From Sarocladium kiliense (taxonomy: Eukaryota > Ascomycota > Sordariomycetes > Hypocreales > Sarocladiaceae): a stretch of DNA of 64,000 nt. Below the pieces are notes generated by a model. The model had not been told where the DNA came from, made no database searches, and saw only the letters and a list, made by a program, of their open reading frames with translations. Positions 21,680-32,588 of the stretch are shown one piece after another. Position 1 is the stretch's first letter. Each line of letters starts with the position of its first letter. The position numbers and the translations under genes are program-made. The stretch lies in contig JAUZTG010000017.1 in the NCBI GenBank assembly GCA_030734395.1, positions 558,001 to 622,000 on the forward strand, read 5' to 3'.

Positions 21680-23344
21680 TCAGCCCCAGAGCACGCGAAT
21701 CTTGCCTATCCAGGAACCTTTGTTAGCTCCCTTAAGCTCCTCCTCAGCCGCAGTCCAGCGCTCGGCATCATCCTCCGCCTCGCGAACACCAGTGATCATG
21801 TCCATCTCCTCAATGGAATTCAGCCAGGGGTCATTCCTTCCGACAATGAGCTTGTGCCCAAGCCACAATGCAAGGAAAAGCGGAATACCGATGTAGGTTG
21901 TGATGAAGCCGCTCACAGAGAAGTTGCCGGGGTAGAAGTTGGTGAAGCCATTGGCGAGCAGGAGAAAGCTGAAGACGACAAGACAGGCCCAAGAGGCGTA
22001 GGGCTGCATGAATGATCGGTAAGGAACTGTGATACCCTTGACCTCGGTTGCCTTTCGGAACCGAAGGTAGAGAGCGCAACAGACGATCCAGGACGTGTAG
22101 CCTGCAGTGTTGGTGATGCTGATGAACCAATTGAACACCTGGCCAGCCTCGGCATTGACTACTAGGAAACCGAGAAGGCCGAGGGAACTCACGCTGACGA
22201 GAGCCACGTACGGAACACCCCATCTGTTGCACTTGGACATGACCTTGGGAGCCTGTCCAATGAGCGACAGGGCAAAAAGAGAGCGTGAGGCCATGAACAG
22301 GTACGCCACACCGGCAGACATAGCAGCTGTGAGGATACCAGCGTTGATGACAGAAGGGAGAATGTCGATTTGGGCAGTCTTAATTGCAATGACCCAGGGT
22401 GAAGCGTTGGCGTTGCCGGCACCGGAAGTCAGGCCAGGTGCATTAGATGGGCAAATGCAGCCCACAGCAGCAGCACCAAGGACGTAGAAGAAGACCAAGC
22501 GGAAGAAGAAGCGGCGGGCAGCAGTGGGAAGGTTCTTCCTAGGGTTGATCATCTCACCAGAGGCGAGGATGAGCTGCTCAGGAGCGAAGTAGAAAGAGAA
22601 GCCAGAGAAGACCCAGGCGTAGAGGAATGATGTGGCTTTTCCGCCTGCTCCTGGGACGAGATACGCGTTGACGGCGCCAGGATCGTTCCAATATCGATAT
22701 CCAAGACGTTCTCCGGTTGGGCCGCCCCCGAGCATGAGGATCAGCGCAAGAAGGAGAAGGCCAGTGGCCATGACGACCTTCAGAAGGGCGAACCAGAACT
22801 CTGTCTCTCCATATACACCGACAGGCAGGAGGTTGATAGCCATGAAGAACACGAAACCGACGACAACCCAGACGGCTGGATGGATGTCATTTGGCCAATA
22901 ATCGATGATAATGACCATAGCACTGAACTCGTATGCGACAATCATCCCGAATGAGTAGACGTAGAGCCACCCCAGTGCGAAACCGAGAGACTTTGACAAG
23001 AATCGACTGGTGAGATTGTTCATGGAATTGCCTGGGTGAGGAACAAAGCATCCAACTTCAGTAATAGCCGTGACGATACCGAAGACCATGATGGCCATCA
23101 AGCAGAAAGCTAGAAGAGTGAGACCAGGACCGCCAATGGCAAGGACTTGACCGAGACCAATGAACAGATTTGTGCCGATGCTACCTCCAATAGCGATCAT
23201 CTGGGCATGGCGGGATTTGATCTGGCGTTTGGTGCCAACTGCTTCCATGGAGTCGCCGACAAGCTCGGGAGAGCTCGTTGCCCTCAGAGACTCTGGATCG
23301 GCTTCGTAGGTCTTGGACATGTTGGCTTTCTCCTCTGTAGCCAT
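21680..23344 (-). CDS. amino-acid/polyamine-type permease (APC superfamily, YAT-like)
   Basis: A single exon of 554 residues with a hydrophilic N-terminus (about 1-45) and about 12 hydrophobic segments. The first helix carries Ile-Gly-Gly-Ser-Ile-Gly-Thr-Asn-Leu-Phe-Ile-Gly, the APC substrate-binding signature; the fungal AAP family usually has Gly-Thr-Gly-Leu-Phe here. Other typical pieces are Pro-His-Pro-Gly-Asn-Ser-Met and Glu-Met-Ile-Asn-Pro-Arg-Lys. It is a plasma-membrane proton-coupled importer by family. It is convergent with the BVMO gene (211 bases between stops) and divergent from the Zn2Cys6 gene, so it may import the pathway's substrate or an inducing amino acid. Substrate specificity is not predictable from what I see. 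Confidence 0.92.
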   Translation of the reverse strand: MATEEKANMSKTYEADPESLRATSSPELVGDSMEAVGTKRQIKSRHAQMIAIGGSIGTNLFIGLGQVLAIGGPGLTLLAFCLMAIMVFGIVTAITEVGCFVPHPGNSMNNLTSRFLSKSLGFALGWLYVYSFGMIVAYEFSAMVIIIDYWPNDIHPAVWVVVGFVFFMAINLLPVGVYGETEFWFALLKVVMATGLLLLALILMLGGGPTGERLGYRYWNDPGAVNAYLVPGAGGKATSFLYAWVFSGFSFYFAPEQLILASGEMINPRKNLPTAARRFFFRLVFFYVLGAAAVGCICPSNAPGLTSGAGNANASPWVIAIKTAQIDILPSVINAGILTAAMSAGVAYLFMASRSLFALSLIGQAPKVMSKCNRWGVPYVALVSVSSLGLLGFLVVNAEAGQVFNWFISITNTAGYTSWIVCCALYLRFRKATEVKGITVPYRSFMQPYASWACLVVFSFLLLANGFTNFYPGNFSVSGFITTYIGIPLFLALWLGHKLIVGRNDPWLNSIEEMDMITGVREAEDDAERWTAAEEELKGANKGSWIGKIRVLWG

Positions 23345-24015
23345 GATGGGTGGTTATTGTGGAAACGCGGCTTGATGATGCTGAAAAGGGGAGTGGTGCG
23401 TAAACAGAAGTTGATGTGTATTCCTATTAGGGAGATGAAGCCCTCTTGTACATGGTCGAATAGTTGACCAGATGCGGGCTTGACGTATCTGCTCAGCAAA
23501 TAGTCGACTGTGCTGTTGAAGAAGATAAGATCTGAAGGACGTGGATCGTTCGAGACCTTAGTTCCATTCAGAGGTATGAGTAGACACCGTACTCGCTGAT
23601 ATATATCTGAGCGATGGACTAACGTACCCCAAACACCACCATCGGTAAGGCGGACCCGAGGATTGGGATTTAAACTCTCTGATATGTCACATAGCTATCT
23701 GGAGCCGGTGCTCGCGTCCAGGACTAGCCTTGGAAGGGGGGCGAAGGGAAGATAAGCAGACGACGATTATCATGGATTACTGAGTCGCTAAGTTGGCGTT
23801 GACTATACCACATGGGCTCTAGTTGCGGGGACACTTTCCTATTCATATGAAGATGCCTCCCCCACATGAAGGCGTGAAGTCGGTTCTACCTTCTTGTTTC
23901 CTGCTCTACCCCGTCTGTCGGTGCCACTCCCTTGGAATTGGGTATGGACCATTGCTGTTGACGAGGTCAGAGATAGCGATCTCACGAAGGCGCAGTCTAT
24001 TGTCGCACTACCGAT
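23345..24015. promoter_or_regulatory. divergent promoter of permease and Zn2Cys6 regulator
   Basis: 671 bases between head-to-head starts. The open frame at 23823-24437 is a shadow overlapping the regulator's first exon. I found CGG and CCG triplets but no pair at the N9 spacing seen at 19497. Confidence 0.4.
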
Positions 24016-26329
24016 ATGTCCTCATCCCAATCAGCCGCAGAAGCTGCTGGTCCAGAAAGCCACCAACATACCCGGTCGTTCGGAGGCTGCGATACGGTGA
24101 GTCGCAGACGAGGACGACTTGCCTCCAGCCTTGCATGAATGATCTATCCATCGCCCCATCGCACGTCCCATCGTCTTTCTTTCCCCGCCCGGCTCGCTTC
24201 TACCTAACGGTTCCGATTCCCTGTGCTGACCGGTTGTGGGGTTCAATCCTTAGTGCCGACGCCGTAGGATTAAGTGCGATGAGTCGCGTCCAGGCTGCAC
24301 GCGGTGTCACAAGTCAAGGCTCACATGCCCAGGCTACACCAAAAGCATCGTCTTTCACATCGGCAATGAATCGTGCTCGGATAGGCATACAGGGTTCCGA
24401 CGGCCGTTGCTCAGTGAGGCGGCGAGGAGGGAGATGAGCAAGGTGCTGGTGACGAGTGTACCAGGGAATGTGACAGACTGTCTGAAGCAGATCGATGAGG
24501 AAAGCTTGCAGGCTGAAGATACTCGCCTCGAAATCATTCGTGGGCCGTTCAACGTCTTTGCAGCGATTAGGGAGAAGACTCCACAGATTGTACCGCTGGA
24601 TGAGATACCGTCCCTCTTCGATCAGGATGACAGTTTCCTCTCAGGCATATCTGAGATGCCCCAGCTGAATATCTGGGACACGGAACTAGACCTGGACTTT
24701 GAGAGCATACTCACAAGTCCAGAGCTTCAGCGCGACCATGCAGCCTCGACTTTCCTCACGGCCGGTCAGCCCGGATCTTATGAGTCGGCGATTCAACAGA
24801 CGGCTCCAGAAGGCTTAGACACGAATTGCATGCAGCACGATCTGGAACAATTACCAAATGACATAACATCATCCTTACCAACAAAATCGCACATTTCCGG
24901 ACTATCTACGATCCCACGCTCACCCGAGGTAACGAACCGCGTGATGCAAGACATGCTCTTCCTTATCAACCACTTCACCAACACAGTAATCACATACTTA
25001 ACTCCATGGCGTCACGAGAAGACCCCGTGGCACATCCTCTTCGTCCCACAAGTGAGGGAGTGTGCCGCTCTGCTGATGCTCAACGCACCAGTCAGTTACG
25101 CCGACCAAGCCATCTTCAATGGCTTCAGTGCGATTAGCGCCCTGAGCATAGGCGGAACCTGCAGCTCGCAGATGTGGCTTGACAAAGGGGAAGAATATCG
25201 GAGGAAGTCATATGAGGCTTGTCAAATCATGCTGCAAGGCGCATATGACACACCCAAGAAGTACAAGTATAAACGCATCCTTATGGCCTTGCAAGTCGCC
25301 GTTCTCATGTCGACACTCAAGGGCGATCCAGTGACCGAGGAATATTACTTCCTTGAGACCGAGAAGCTCATCAAGCTTAAGGGGTTGGGGAGGAAGAATT
25401 CACGGAAGGTTCGCATGCTACATCGCTTTTATGCGTACGAACGGTTGATATACGAGAGTACCTGCATGAGGGGCATCGACTTTACGCACCGTCGAAGAAT
25501 TAAAAACGACGTCAATTCGGTCAGCATCATCCCATATCCAGATGACAATATGGCCTTCCGAGTTCCAGACTGGGGCTCACTTGATAAGCGAGGCGTGGAC
25601 TCGGAAGAAGACCCCGAAGCCTCCACGGAGAACGAAATTCTCGGTCTGTGGCCTGATGCCCTTTGCGCAAAGGTTGCCGGCATCCCAGAGCAATGGATTA
25701 CCGTCCTCCTCCACATTGTCCTCCTCGGCAAGCACAAAGATGCCGTCGAACAAGCTGGTCGCTCCGACACCGAGCACTTACAAGAGTTCCTCAGTCGAGC
25801 CAAGACCCTTGAGACATGCATCCAAAAACAAGTTCTTCAAGTCGACCTCGCCTCCATCCCTTCCTCTCTCACCGGCCGCGAAGTCCTCGGCAACGCCTGG
25901 CACGACGTGTTAGACTGCTTTCGGCACGCTCTCCACATCTACTTCTACCGCCGCATCTACGATGTGTCCTCCCTCTGGCTCCAAGACAAAGTCGACAAAG
26001 TCCGCCACTGTCTCTCACACATTGCCCAAGGCCATCCGCAATCCGGCGATCCTCAGCTCTCGGGCTCAGTGGGCGTTTTGTGGGCGAGTTTTGTCGCGAG
26101 CTGTGAGGCTGAAGGGGAAGAGTGCCAAGATTTCTTTGATGATTGGTATCGACAAGCGGCGAGGAAGACGGGGATGAGCACGTGGCTGAATAGTTTGAGT
26201 TTGTCGAGGCAGATTTGGGAAGCTAAGAGGACGGAGGAAGGGAGGAAGACGACCTGGATTGATGTGTTGAGGGAGCAACAGAGAGATATTCTGCAGCATA
26301 TGCCTTCACAGCATGGGGTCTGCACATAA
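24016..26329 (+). CDS. Zn2Cys6 transcription factor (fungal_trans_2 type)
   Basis: Exon 1 (24016-24096) and exon 2 (24254-26329) give 718 residues. The 157-base intron falls inside the zinc cluster, just before its second cysteine. The binuclear cluster is complete: Cys25, Cys28, Cys35, Cys42, Cys45, Cys52 (Cx2Cx6Cx6Cx2Cx6C) with a basic Arg-Arg-Arg-Arg-Ile-Lys loop. The C-terminal half has the helical regulatory domain of the PF11951 type, including the stretch around Lys-Tyr-Lys-Arg-Ile-Leu-Met-Ala-Leu and the Tyr-Tyr-Phe-Leu-Glu-Thr-Glu segment. A frame starting at 24407 would miss the DNA-binding domain. Position next to the permease suggests it controls this cluster. Confidence 0.93.
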
Positions 26330-27619
26330 CGAATGAAGACTTATGGGATCTGAACATAGCTTCGCCGGAGTCGATGCCATTAGAACTGTATACGCGATCC
26401 TAAGGACTATCGCAGTGGACGCCTTGTTCCCTTACAGTTAAACCTAGGGACGTCGCACTAGCATGTTGGTATTACACGATAGGCACACCTTACCTCACAA
26501 CCCGAACACACCTACTAAGACAGCCAAGAGATTATGGAAGTCAATCACAATGGCTGAATAGTGATCATTTCCCCCTGTTGTTCATGACGTTCACAGCTCT
26601 TCTCGAACTCCATATGCTCTGACTTCCACACAACCCGTACCTTGACCCTGTCCAAAGCTTGAATAGCCACAGTGTACGGCAGCTACACAATCATGCCATG
26701 TTCAGAATCCTCTGTCCATCCTACGAAGTCTTTCATTTATCAGGTTAGAAGACCAATTCTGCTCATTGAGAAACGTCTGCGCGTATTTAGTGTGACTGTC
26801 ATGTGATCTTTTGAGGTTCCTGCATGCATGGATCATGAGTTTGTAGGGTAACATCCGCAACATGCACGATGACTCGGGGATCACCAGGATGAACAAACTA
26901 TAGGCCTACCTTAGCTCAAGCCACGATGCGCATCTAGCCGAGAACAGCGTCGATGGAAGCAATAGTAATAGTCCAGGGGAATATAGAACACCACTGCCAG
27001 CAGCACCACTACAAGAAGTCACCCTCCACTTCACACAATTTCATGTGCCAAATGCGCATTTGCGTGGTCATGCATGGGGTGCATACCTCGGCAGCATCCT
27101 TCTTCCCCACACAGCCTCCAACTCTCCCACCCCAGCCCATCCAGACAAACTAGAATACGCGTGCGTCCACAAAGAACAATAGTTCCCTCGTTCCAATTAC
27201 CCCATTCCCCATACTTTTCCCACCTATTCCCCAACTGGGGAAACCCATTCAATGCCTCGTGCCCTCAATTCGGCCGAACGTTGCCGCTATTCCAGGGCGA
27301 ACTAAGCGCCTTAGTTGCGCATTAGCGAACGGCTTCCCCGGAGAAGAGCGTGGACCGGGGGTCCGATGGAATGACTTGGCGGAATCAATGCAAAAGATGG
27401 AGCTAGTTGCCTCGGCGCTGGGGTGGTTGGTTGGAGGAGGATTGTCGATCATCTGAAAAGCTATTTGATCCTCTCGAGGCGCAGCTCGCCATTAACGCGC
27501 GTTTGTCCGCTCCTTGTCGTCATTCATTTGCTTGCTCTGACTGTGGGAGTTTGTCGTCGACTTACGCTCGACTTCTTGCAAAGGATCAAAATCGACGTTT
27601 CTGACAGTCTGAGGAAACG
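26330..27619. other. intergenic, 1.3 kb
   Basis: 3' of the regulator and upstream of the esterase gene, both plus strand. Open frames lack domains. Nothing else seen. Confidence 0.4.
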
Positions 27620-28646
27620 ATGATGCGCCGCTCAATTACGACCGCTGCTATGGCGGCTTCCCTCTGGGCTCCGGCTGCTGCGGCACAGGACATCGGGTCC
27701 TCTTCTTGCGTTGACGGTCTTTTCATGATTGTCGCGCGCGGCACAAACGAGGAGCCAGGTACAGGCGTCACTGGTCTCATCACTGAGCGCATCGCCGACC
27801 GGATCAAAGACTCGGACATTGTGGCGCTGGATTACCCTGCTACCTTCACCGACCCGCTGTACACGGACTCGGTGAACGATGGGACTAAGGAGATGGCGGC
27901 TGCGATCAAGAACTACACCGACAGCTGCCCGGATGGAAAGTTGGCTGTCTTTGGGTACTCGCAGGGAGCTCATGTTGCATCAAACGTCTTTTGTGGAGGG
28001 AGCGGAGGTGCATTCGACGAGGATGCGCCGTTGCCGAAGATGCTGGTTGAGGATCATGTGATTTCCATCGTCCTCTTCGGTGACCCCTCTCACGTCGCCA
28101 ACACCACCTACGACATTGGTACCAGCAAAAATGACGGCGTAAGAAGCCCCATTACACTTCCACGATCACAGTAGTAGGAACTGACAAACTCCATTACAGA
28201 TCTTTGACCGCTCAAACATCACCGCCTGTGAAGACTACTCCTTCATGAAGTCCTACTGTGACACCGGCGACGTCTACTGCGACTCAGGCTCCATCCGCTC
28301 CGTCCACGGAACATACGTCCAACACTACGGCACCGACGTTGTTTCCGACGTTCTCAAGGCCTGGAACAAGGCAACGGATGGTAAGGTGGACACAGATGGT
28401 GGAGAGCCTTTCCCGGGTAGGGCTTCAGGCAACGAGACGCAGACACCGGAGGCGACGGCGAGTGCTACGACCAGTACTACGATGACGAGCACGCAGACGC
28501 AATCGGAGACGGGGGCGAGCACGGAAACGAGTGAGGGAGGGAGTGGTAGTGATGACCAGCCTGATGCGGCTGTTGGGTTGTCTGCTATGGGAAGTCTGAT
28601 CGTGGGTGCGCCTATGATGATGATCGCATTATGGAGCGTGTTGTAA
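27620..28646 (+). CDS. GPI-anchored CE5 cutinase/acetylxylan-esterase-like protein
   Basis: Exons 27620-28138 and 28200-28646 give 321 residues. Residues 1-22 form a signal peptide. The CE5 alpha/beta-hydrolase core (about 28-225) has the nucleophile Ser114 in Gly-Tyr-Ser-Gln-Gly, the catalytic Asp197 in Cys-Asp-Thr-Gly-Asp-x-x-Cys, and His209 in Val-His-Gly-Thr-Tyr. After it comes a Thr/Ser-rich stalk (about 240-295) and a hydrophobic C-terminus preceded by small residues, the pattern of a GPI-anchor signal. Most cutinases are about 200-230 residues and freely secreted, so the stalk and anchor are an elaboration seen in some fungal CE5 proteins. The reaction is ester hydrolysis of cutin, acetylated xylan or similar; which one is not decidable. 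Confidence 0.9.
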
Positions 28647-29288
28647 TGTAATCACTGCAAGTTCGACGATAGAGACCACACATATATTGAACATTTAATA
28701 ACTTTGAGCCGCATGTTGAATTAAGGACGCAAGATCTCGTCAATCACTGTGAGAGGGGCTCGCTTCCGAGCACCTGTAGGTCCCGCTGCTCACACGCGTA
28801 AATCGTCCAAGGCTTGCCAATCCCATCTTCTAGACAATTGTCTCCACAAGGCACAGGGCATTGTCAACAGAATCAGGAAGACTAGGACTTGGGCTAGGGA
28901 CCACGCTCTGGTGCGGAGATGCTCTCGTCATGTTGTGGCGCAGGGGATTGGCAATGTCTGCATGAGGATGTCGGTTGTCAGTTTACGACCGGGCGTTGCC
29001 AAGAGGCTGGATTCGGACGGTGCTATGGATTGTGTGCACATAACGGACTAGTTGAGAATCCTTGGAGGATTTGTCTTCGTATTGTAATGGAATCTCAGGC
29101 GAGACTGGGTTCTGACCTCAAGTATAAAAGGACCAGTAGAACCGGCCAGGCTGTATAGGGAGGGATATGGCAAAGCCATGGTCAATTGGTTCTGATCCTT
29201 TGGCGCTCCTCGTTTGTTCCTCGCTCAATTGAACTTGAAAGCAAGAAATCATCTAGAAGTATAGCATCGGCGGTAAATTAACATCGAG
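28647..29288. other. intergenic, promoter of the deiminase gene
   Basis: Contains a good TATA box at 29123-29130. Otherwise nothing recognised. Confidence 0.4.
29123..29130 (+). promoter_or_regulatory. TATA box of the deiminase gene
   Basis: TATAAAAG lies about 160 bases upstream of the ATG at 29289. Confidence 0.45.
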
Positions 29289-31444
29289 ATGCGGTACTCT
29301 TTGAAGGCAGCCCTGCTGGTCCTTGGTTAGTCCCTGTGGACCACAACAGTCAAAAAGAGCGCCATACTGACAATGCCCCTTGAACAGCTGCGAGCAACGT
29401 CAGTCGGGCGCTTAAAGTCACCATCCTCGCCGACACAAATCGAGACGGTGTGGTCGACGACAAAGACCTGAAAGGCCGACACAAATGGACGAAAGACCGA
29501 GGTGCTCTGTTCTTGGCCAATATCGGAGATACTGACCAGAGATGCTCCTCCAAGCTTGAGTACCCTGTGTACGGTCCCGAAGATGGTATAGAGGAGATGT
29601 TGAAGAAGGAAGGTGAGCTCGATCTTTGCAATGATGCCAGCGACAACGTCCATCGCAACCCAAAGTACTTGGCACCTCTGCGGACTGTGGCCATTTCCCG
29701 TCGCGATCTGCCTGCTGGTGCCACGGGCAACATCAAAGTTACCGGCAAGCAAGCAGCCAACCTGACCCGTGTCTTCGTCAAGTTACTGGAGACGAAGGAC
29801 TGGGCCTACGTCGATGCTGACCACGAGTTTACTGCCGATGAACTCATGAACGGCCTAGAGCTGGGTGTTGATGCCCGCGATGTTCGACGAGGAGGCTCGG
29901 AAGGCTGGGATGGACGGGCCAATATCGAATTCACAGTTCACTCTCATAGAAAGAAGAAGGCAAGCGACTCAGTTGCTCTTCGCGTCGCCCCGGTCCTTAC
30001 GCATCACCACGGCCAAAAGGCTCAGAAAGCATTCGTGACCAACGGGCCGCGAGATCTAACGAATGAGTCCGGAGATTGGGATGGATGGTACGAAGGAGGC
30101 CCAGCCCAGAACCACTTCGCCAACGAGTTTGCTGAAAACGTGGCTAACGCGGGCATTGAAGAGCCCACGTTCCGCTTCTACGAGGGCGTCGACCCTTGGA
30201 CACAGGACTTCTTCGAGACTGGCTTCACCAGCATCCCAGGCCCCAATGGTCCGGTCGTTCTACGAATCATGCTCCGCTCAGTGCAAAGCTTCCGCACATC
30301 TGGCCGCGAAGTTTTCCACAGGTTGCGGTCTGATACTGTCGGCGCAGTCCAGACTCTAGGTCTTGGAAGGACATATGATTCGACGGGAAACCTGGAAACG
30401 ATCCCGCCACACACGCACATAGGCATATCCTATCCCGCTGGGCGTGTCATGATGGGTAGAACCGAGGAAATGGAGCCGTTGATGCTTGATTTCCTACGAG
30501 CACAGGAAGTACAGGCTCCTGTTAGCCTCGATACCTCCTGGCTTGTGGTCGGACATGTCGACGAGTTTCTCCAGTTCCTGCCTGCTGATAATGAGCGTGG
30601 GTGGGTGCTCATGGTTGATGACCCCTTGGCTGGTCTCGACATCATTAGGGCAGCTGCCGCGAAGGATGGGTCACAGCCTGCCCTCTCTCGCCCAAAACAC
30701 GCTTATGATCCAATCGACTGCCGTTACAAAGAGACACTTGGCGATCTGATGGCGTTCAATAACCTGACCGAAGTTCAAGAACACGCTGCCAAATACATCG
30801 AGCTGAACCTTGACATCTTGAAGCGCGAGATCGGTCTGCGTGATGAAGATGTATTCCGTGTGCCTGGGCTCCATACGGACTACATGTCGCAAACGTGGAC
30901 ATGTAACTACGACTGGCCTGAGTTCCCTGGGGAAGACGATGGAGAACTGCCTGAAGATGACGGCGAACAACCCCCGGACGAGGGCGATGGAGAGAGGTGG
31001 GAATGTTTTCCAGATGAGAGGCTCGCTAAGAGGCGTCTCAAAGTTCGAGGTTCCCCTCGCAGCAAGGTCAAGTCCATCCTCGAAGCCAGCATGCCCCCCA
31101 AAGTCGGTGCTTCTACCCAGTCAATGATTTGCTGCCGAGTCGATGGCACCAGTGAAGAGCCCGAGTGTCAGGATTTTCCTGACAGCGACTTTGGGGCATC
31201 TATGGCTCTTTACCCGAGTGCTATCAACAGCGTTGTTCTAACCGACTCTATGGTTCTGGCCGCGAAGCAATGGGGCCCTATCGTTCACGGGGTTGATATC
31301 TTGGAGGAGGCTGTTATTGAGGCTTATGGTAAAGTCGGCTTCAACGTCACGTTCCAGGATAACTGGTACACGCACCACCTTGGCTTGGGACAGGTTCATT
31401 GTGGGTCGAACGTCTGGCGTGAAGCTGATGTTAAGTGGTGGTAG
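29289..31444 (+). CDS. secreted protein-arginine deiminase (PAD)
   Basis: Exon 1 (29289-29325) and exon 2 (29388-31444) give 697 residues. The short first exon supplies the start of a signal peptide (about 1-20, ending Ser-Arg-Ala). A calcium-site-like Asp-x-Asn-x-Asp-Gly-x-Val-x-x-x-Asp follows at about 28-40. The C-terminal two thirds match the PAD catalytic domain: Asp286 in Trp-Thr-Gln-Asp-Phe-Phe-Glu, His402 and Asp404 in Gly-His-Val-Asp-Glu-Phe, and Cys684 in Val-His-Cys-Gly-Ser-Asn, equivalent to Asp350, His471, Asp473 and Cys645 of human PAD4. An acidic low-complexity insert (about 540-560) is odd for the family. The reaction converts peptidyl-arginine to citrulline with calcium. Extracellular targets are unknown. 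It follows the CE5 gene in the same orientation. Confidence 0.92.
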
Positions 31445-32588
31445 AGATGATGTTCTAATGGTAGTGATCGAAGATCTGGCGATACTGTTACCCAATGGTG
31501 TAGACAGCAAGGCTTCGTCCGTCTGTGCTTGGGCTCATAACGGTGTGCTAGCCGACTTGAGGCTGACCTTGCTTCATCGGCCTCGCCCCGGATCGAGGAG
31601 ATGACCCTCATTTCGGACCCCGCGGCAGCCGGTATGGGGCTGACGGGGAGGGACGATTGGGGATGCATGGAGCATCAAGGGTTCTCTTGTTCTGTTTCTC
31701 TTGGTGCTTCGGGATGATCCGGTGGGGTGGTGCGCGTCTGAGGAGCATGGACCACCCATTGCGAAACCAGGATTGGCCTATATTCTGCTTCGTGATGTGC
31801 CAAGAGACGTCAGATAGATAAGGTAGTCAATAGATACGGGAGCTTTGGGAAATCCGATGCGAATTACTGCGATGGGCGAGAATAACGTTATGCGCGCGTC
31901 CACCCTATGACCCCATCGATTTCGCCCAAAACAGCAGCCAAGTCGCAACTGTTGCTTCACTTGCAATTCCCACCTCAGCACGTGACCTCCTCACCTCGCT
32001 TTCCTGCTGCTTCCCCAACAGCCCAGGAATAACTTCACGCCGTCGCCACGAGTTCCTCTCACGCAATCGCTTTGACAGGCGAATCGCCAAAGTTGAATTC
32101 AGCCATGTCTACATCAGCAAATCATAAGTCAGCCAACCCCCGTGGGTTGTCAAAGTTCACCCATCGCGGAGGAAAAGATGGTGGGTGGCTTCCCGGCGGC
32201 GCTTGACTACATGAGGCAGCCAAGGCGCAACAAGAGATCCACGGGCCCGAGCCATCGCGCTTCGGGGTTCCGGCGATGTGGTGGAGAGGCTGTCGAACCG
32301 GACTATGACTCCGTCTGGCGGGTTTAGAGGATTTGAACAAGCTTTTTTTCACTTCCCTCCCCAGTGAGTGGCCAGTGCTCTCGACCCAAAGGCGTATCGA
32401 CTACAGTGGCTAATCGCTACATGACGACCACGACTAGCTTGGATTATCAATCTTCTTCGGTTACAACATGATATAAGACTTGGATCATCTGAGGTGTTGC
32501 AAAGATACTGAGGGACTTCGCCATCGATTCTTGCTGTCACATCCACTTTGGAAATTGCAAGCAGAACCACAAGAAGCGCATCTTCTTT
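31445..32588. other. intergenic, 1.1 kb
   Basis: Between two plus-strand genes; no domain-bearing frame, repeat or RNA gene seen. Confidence 0.4.
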
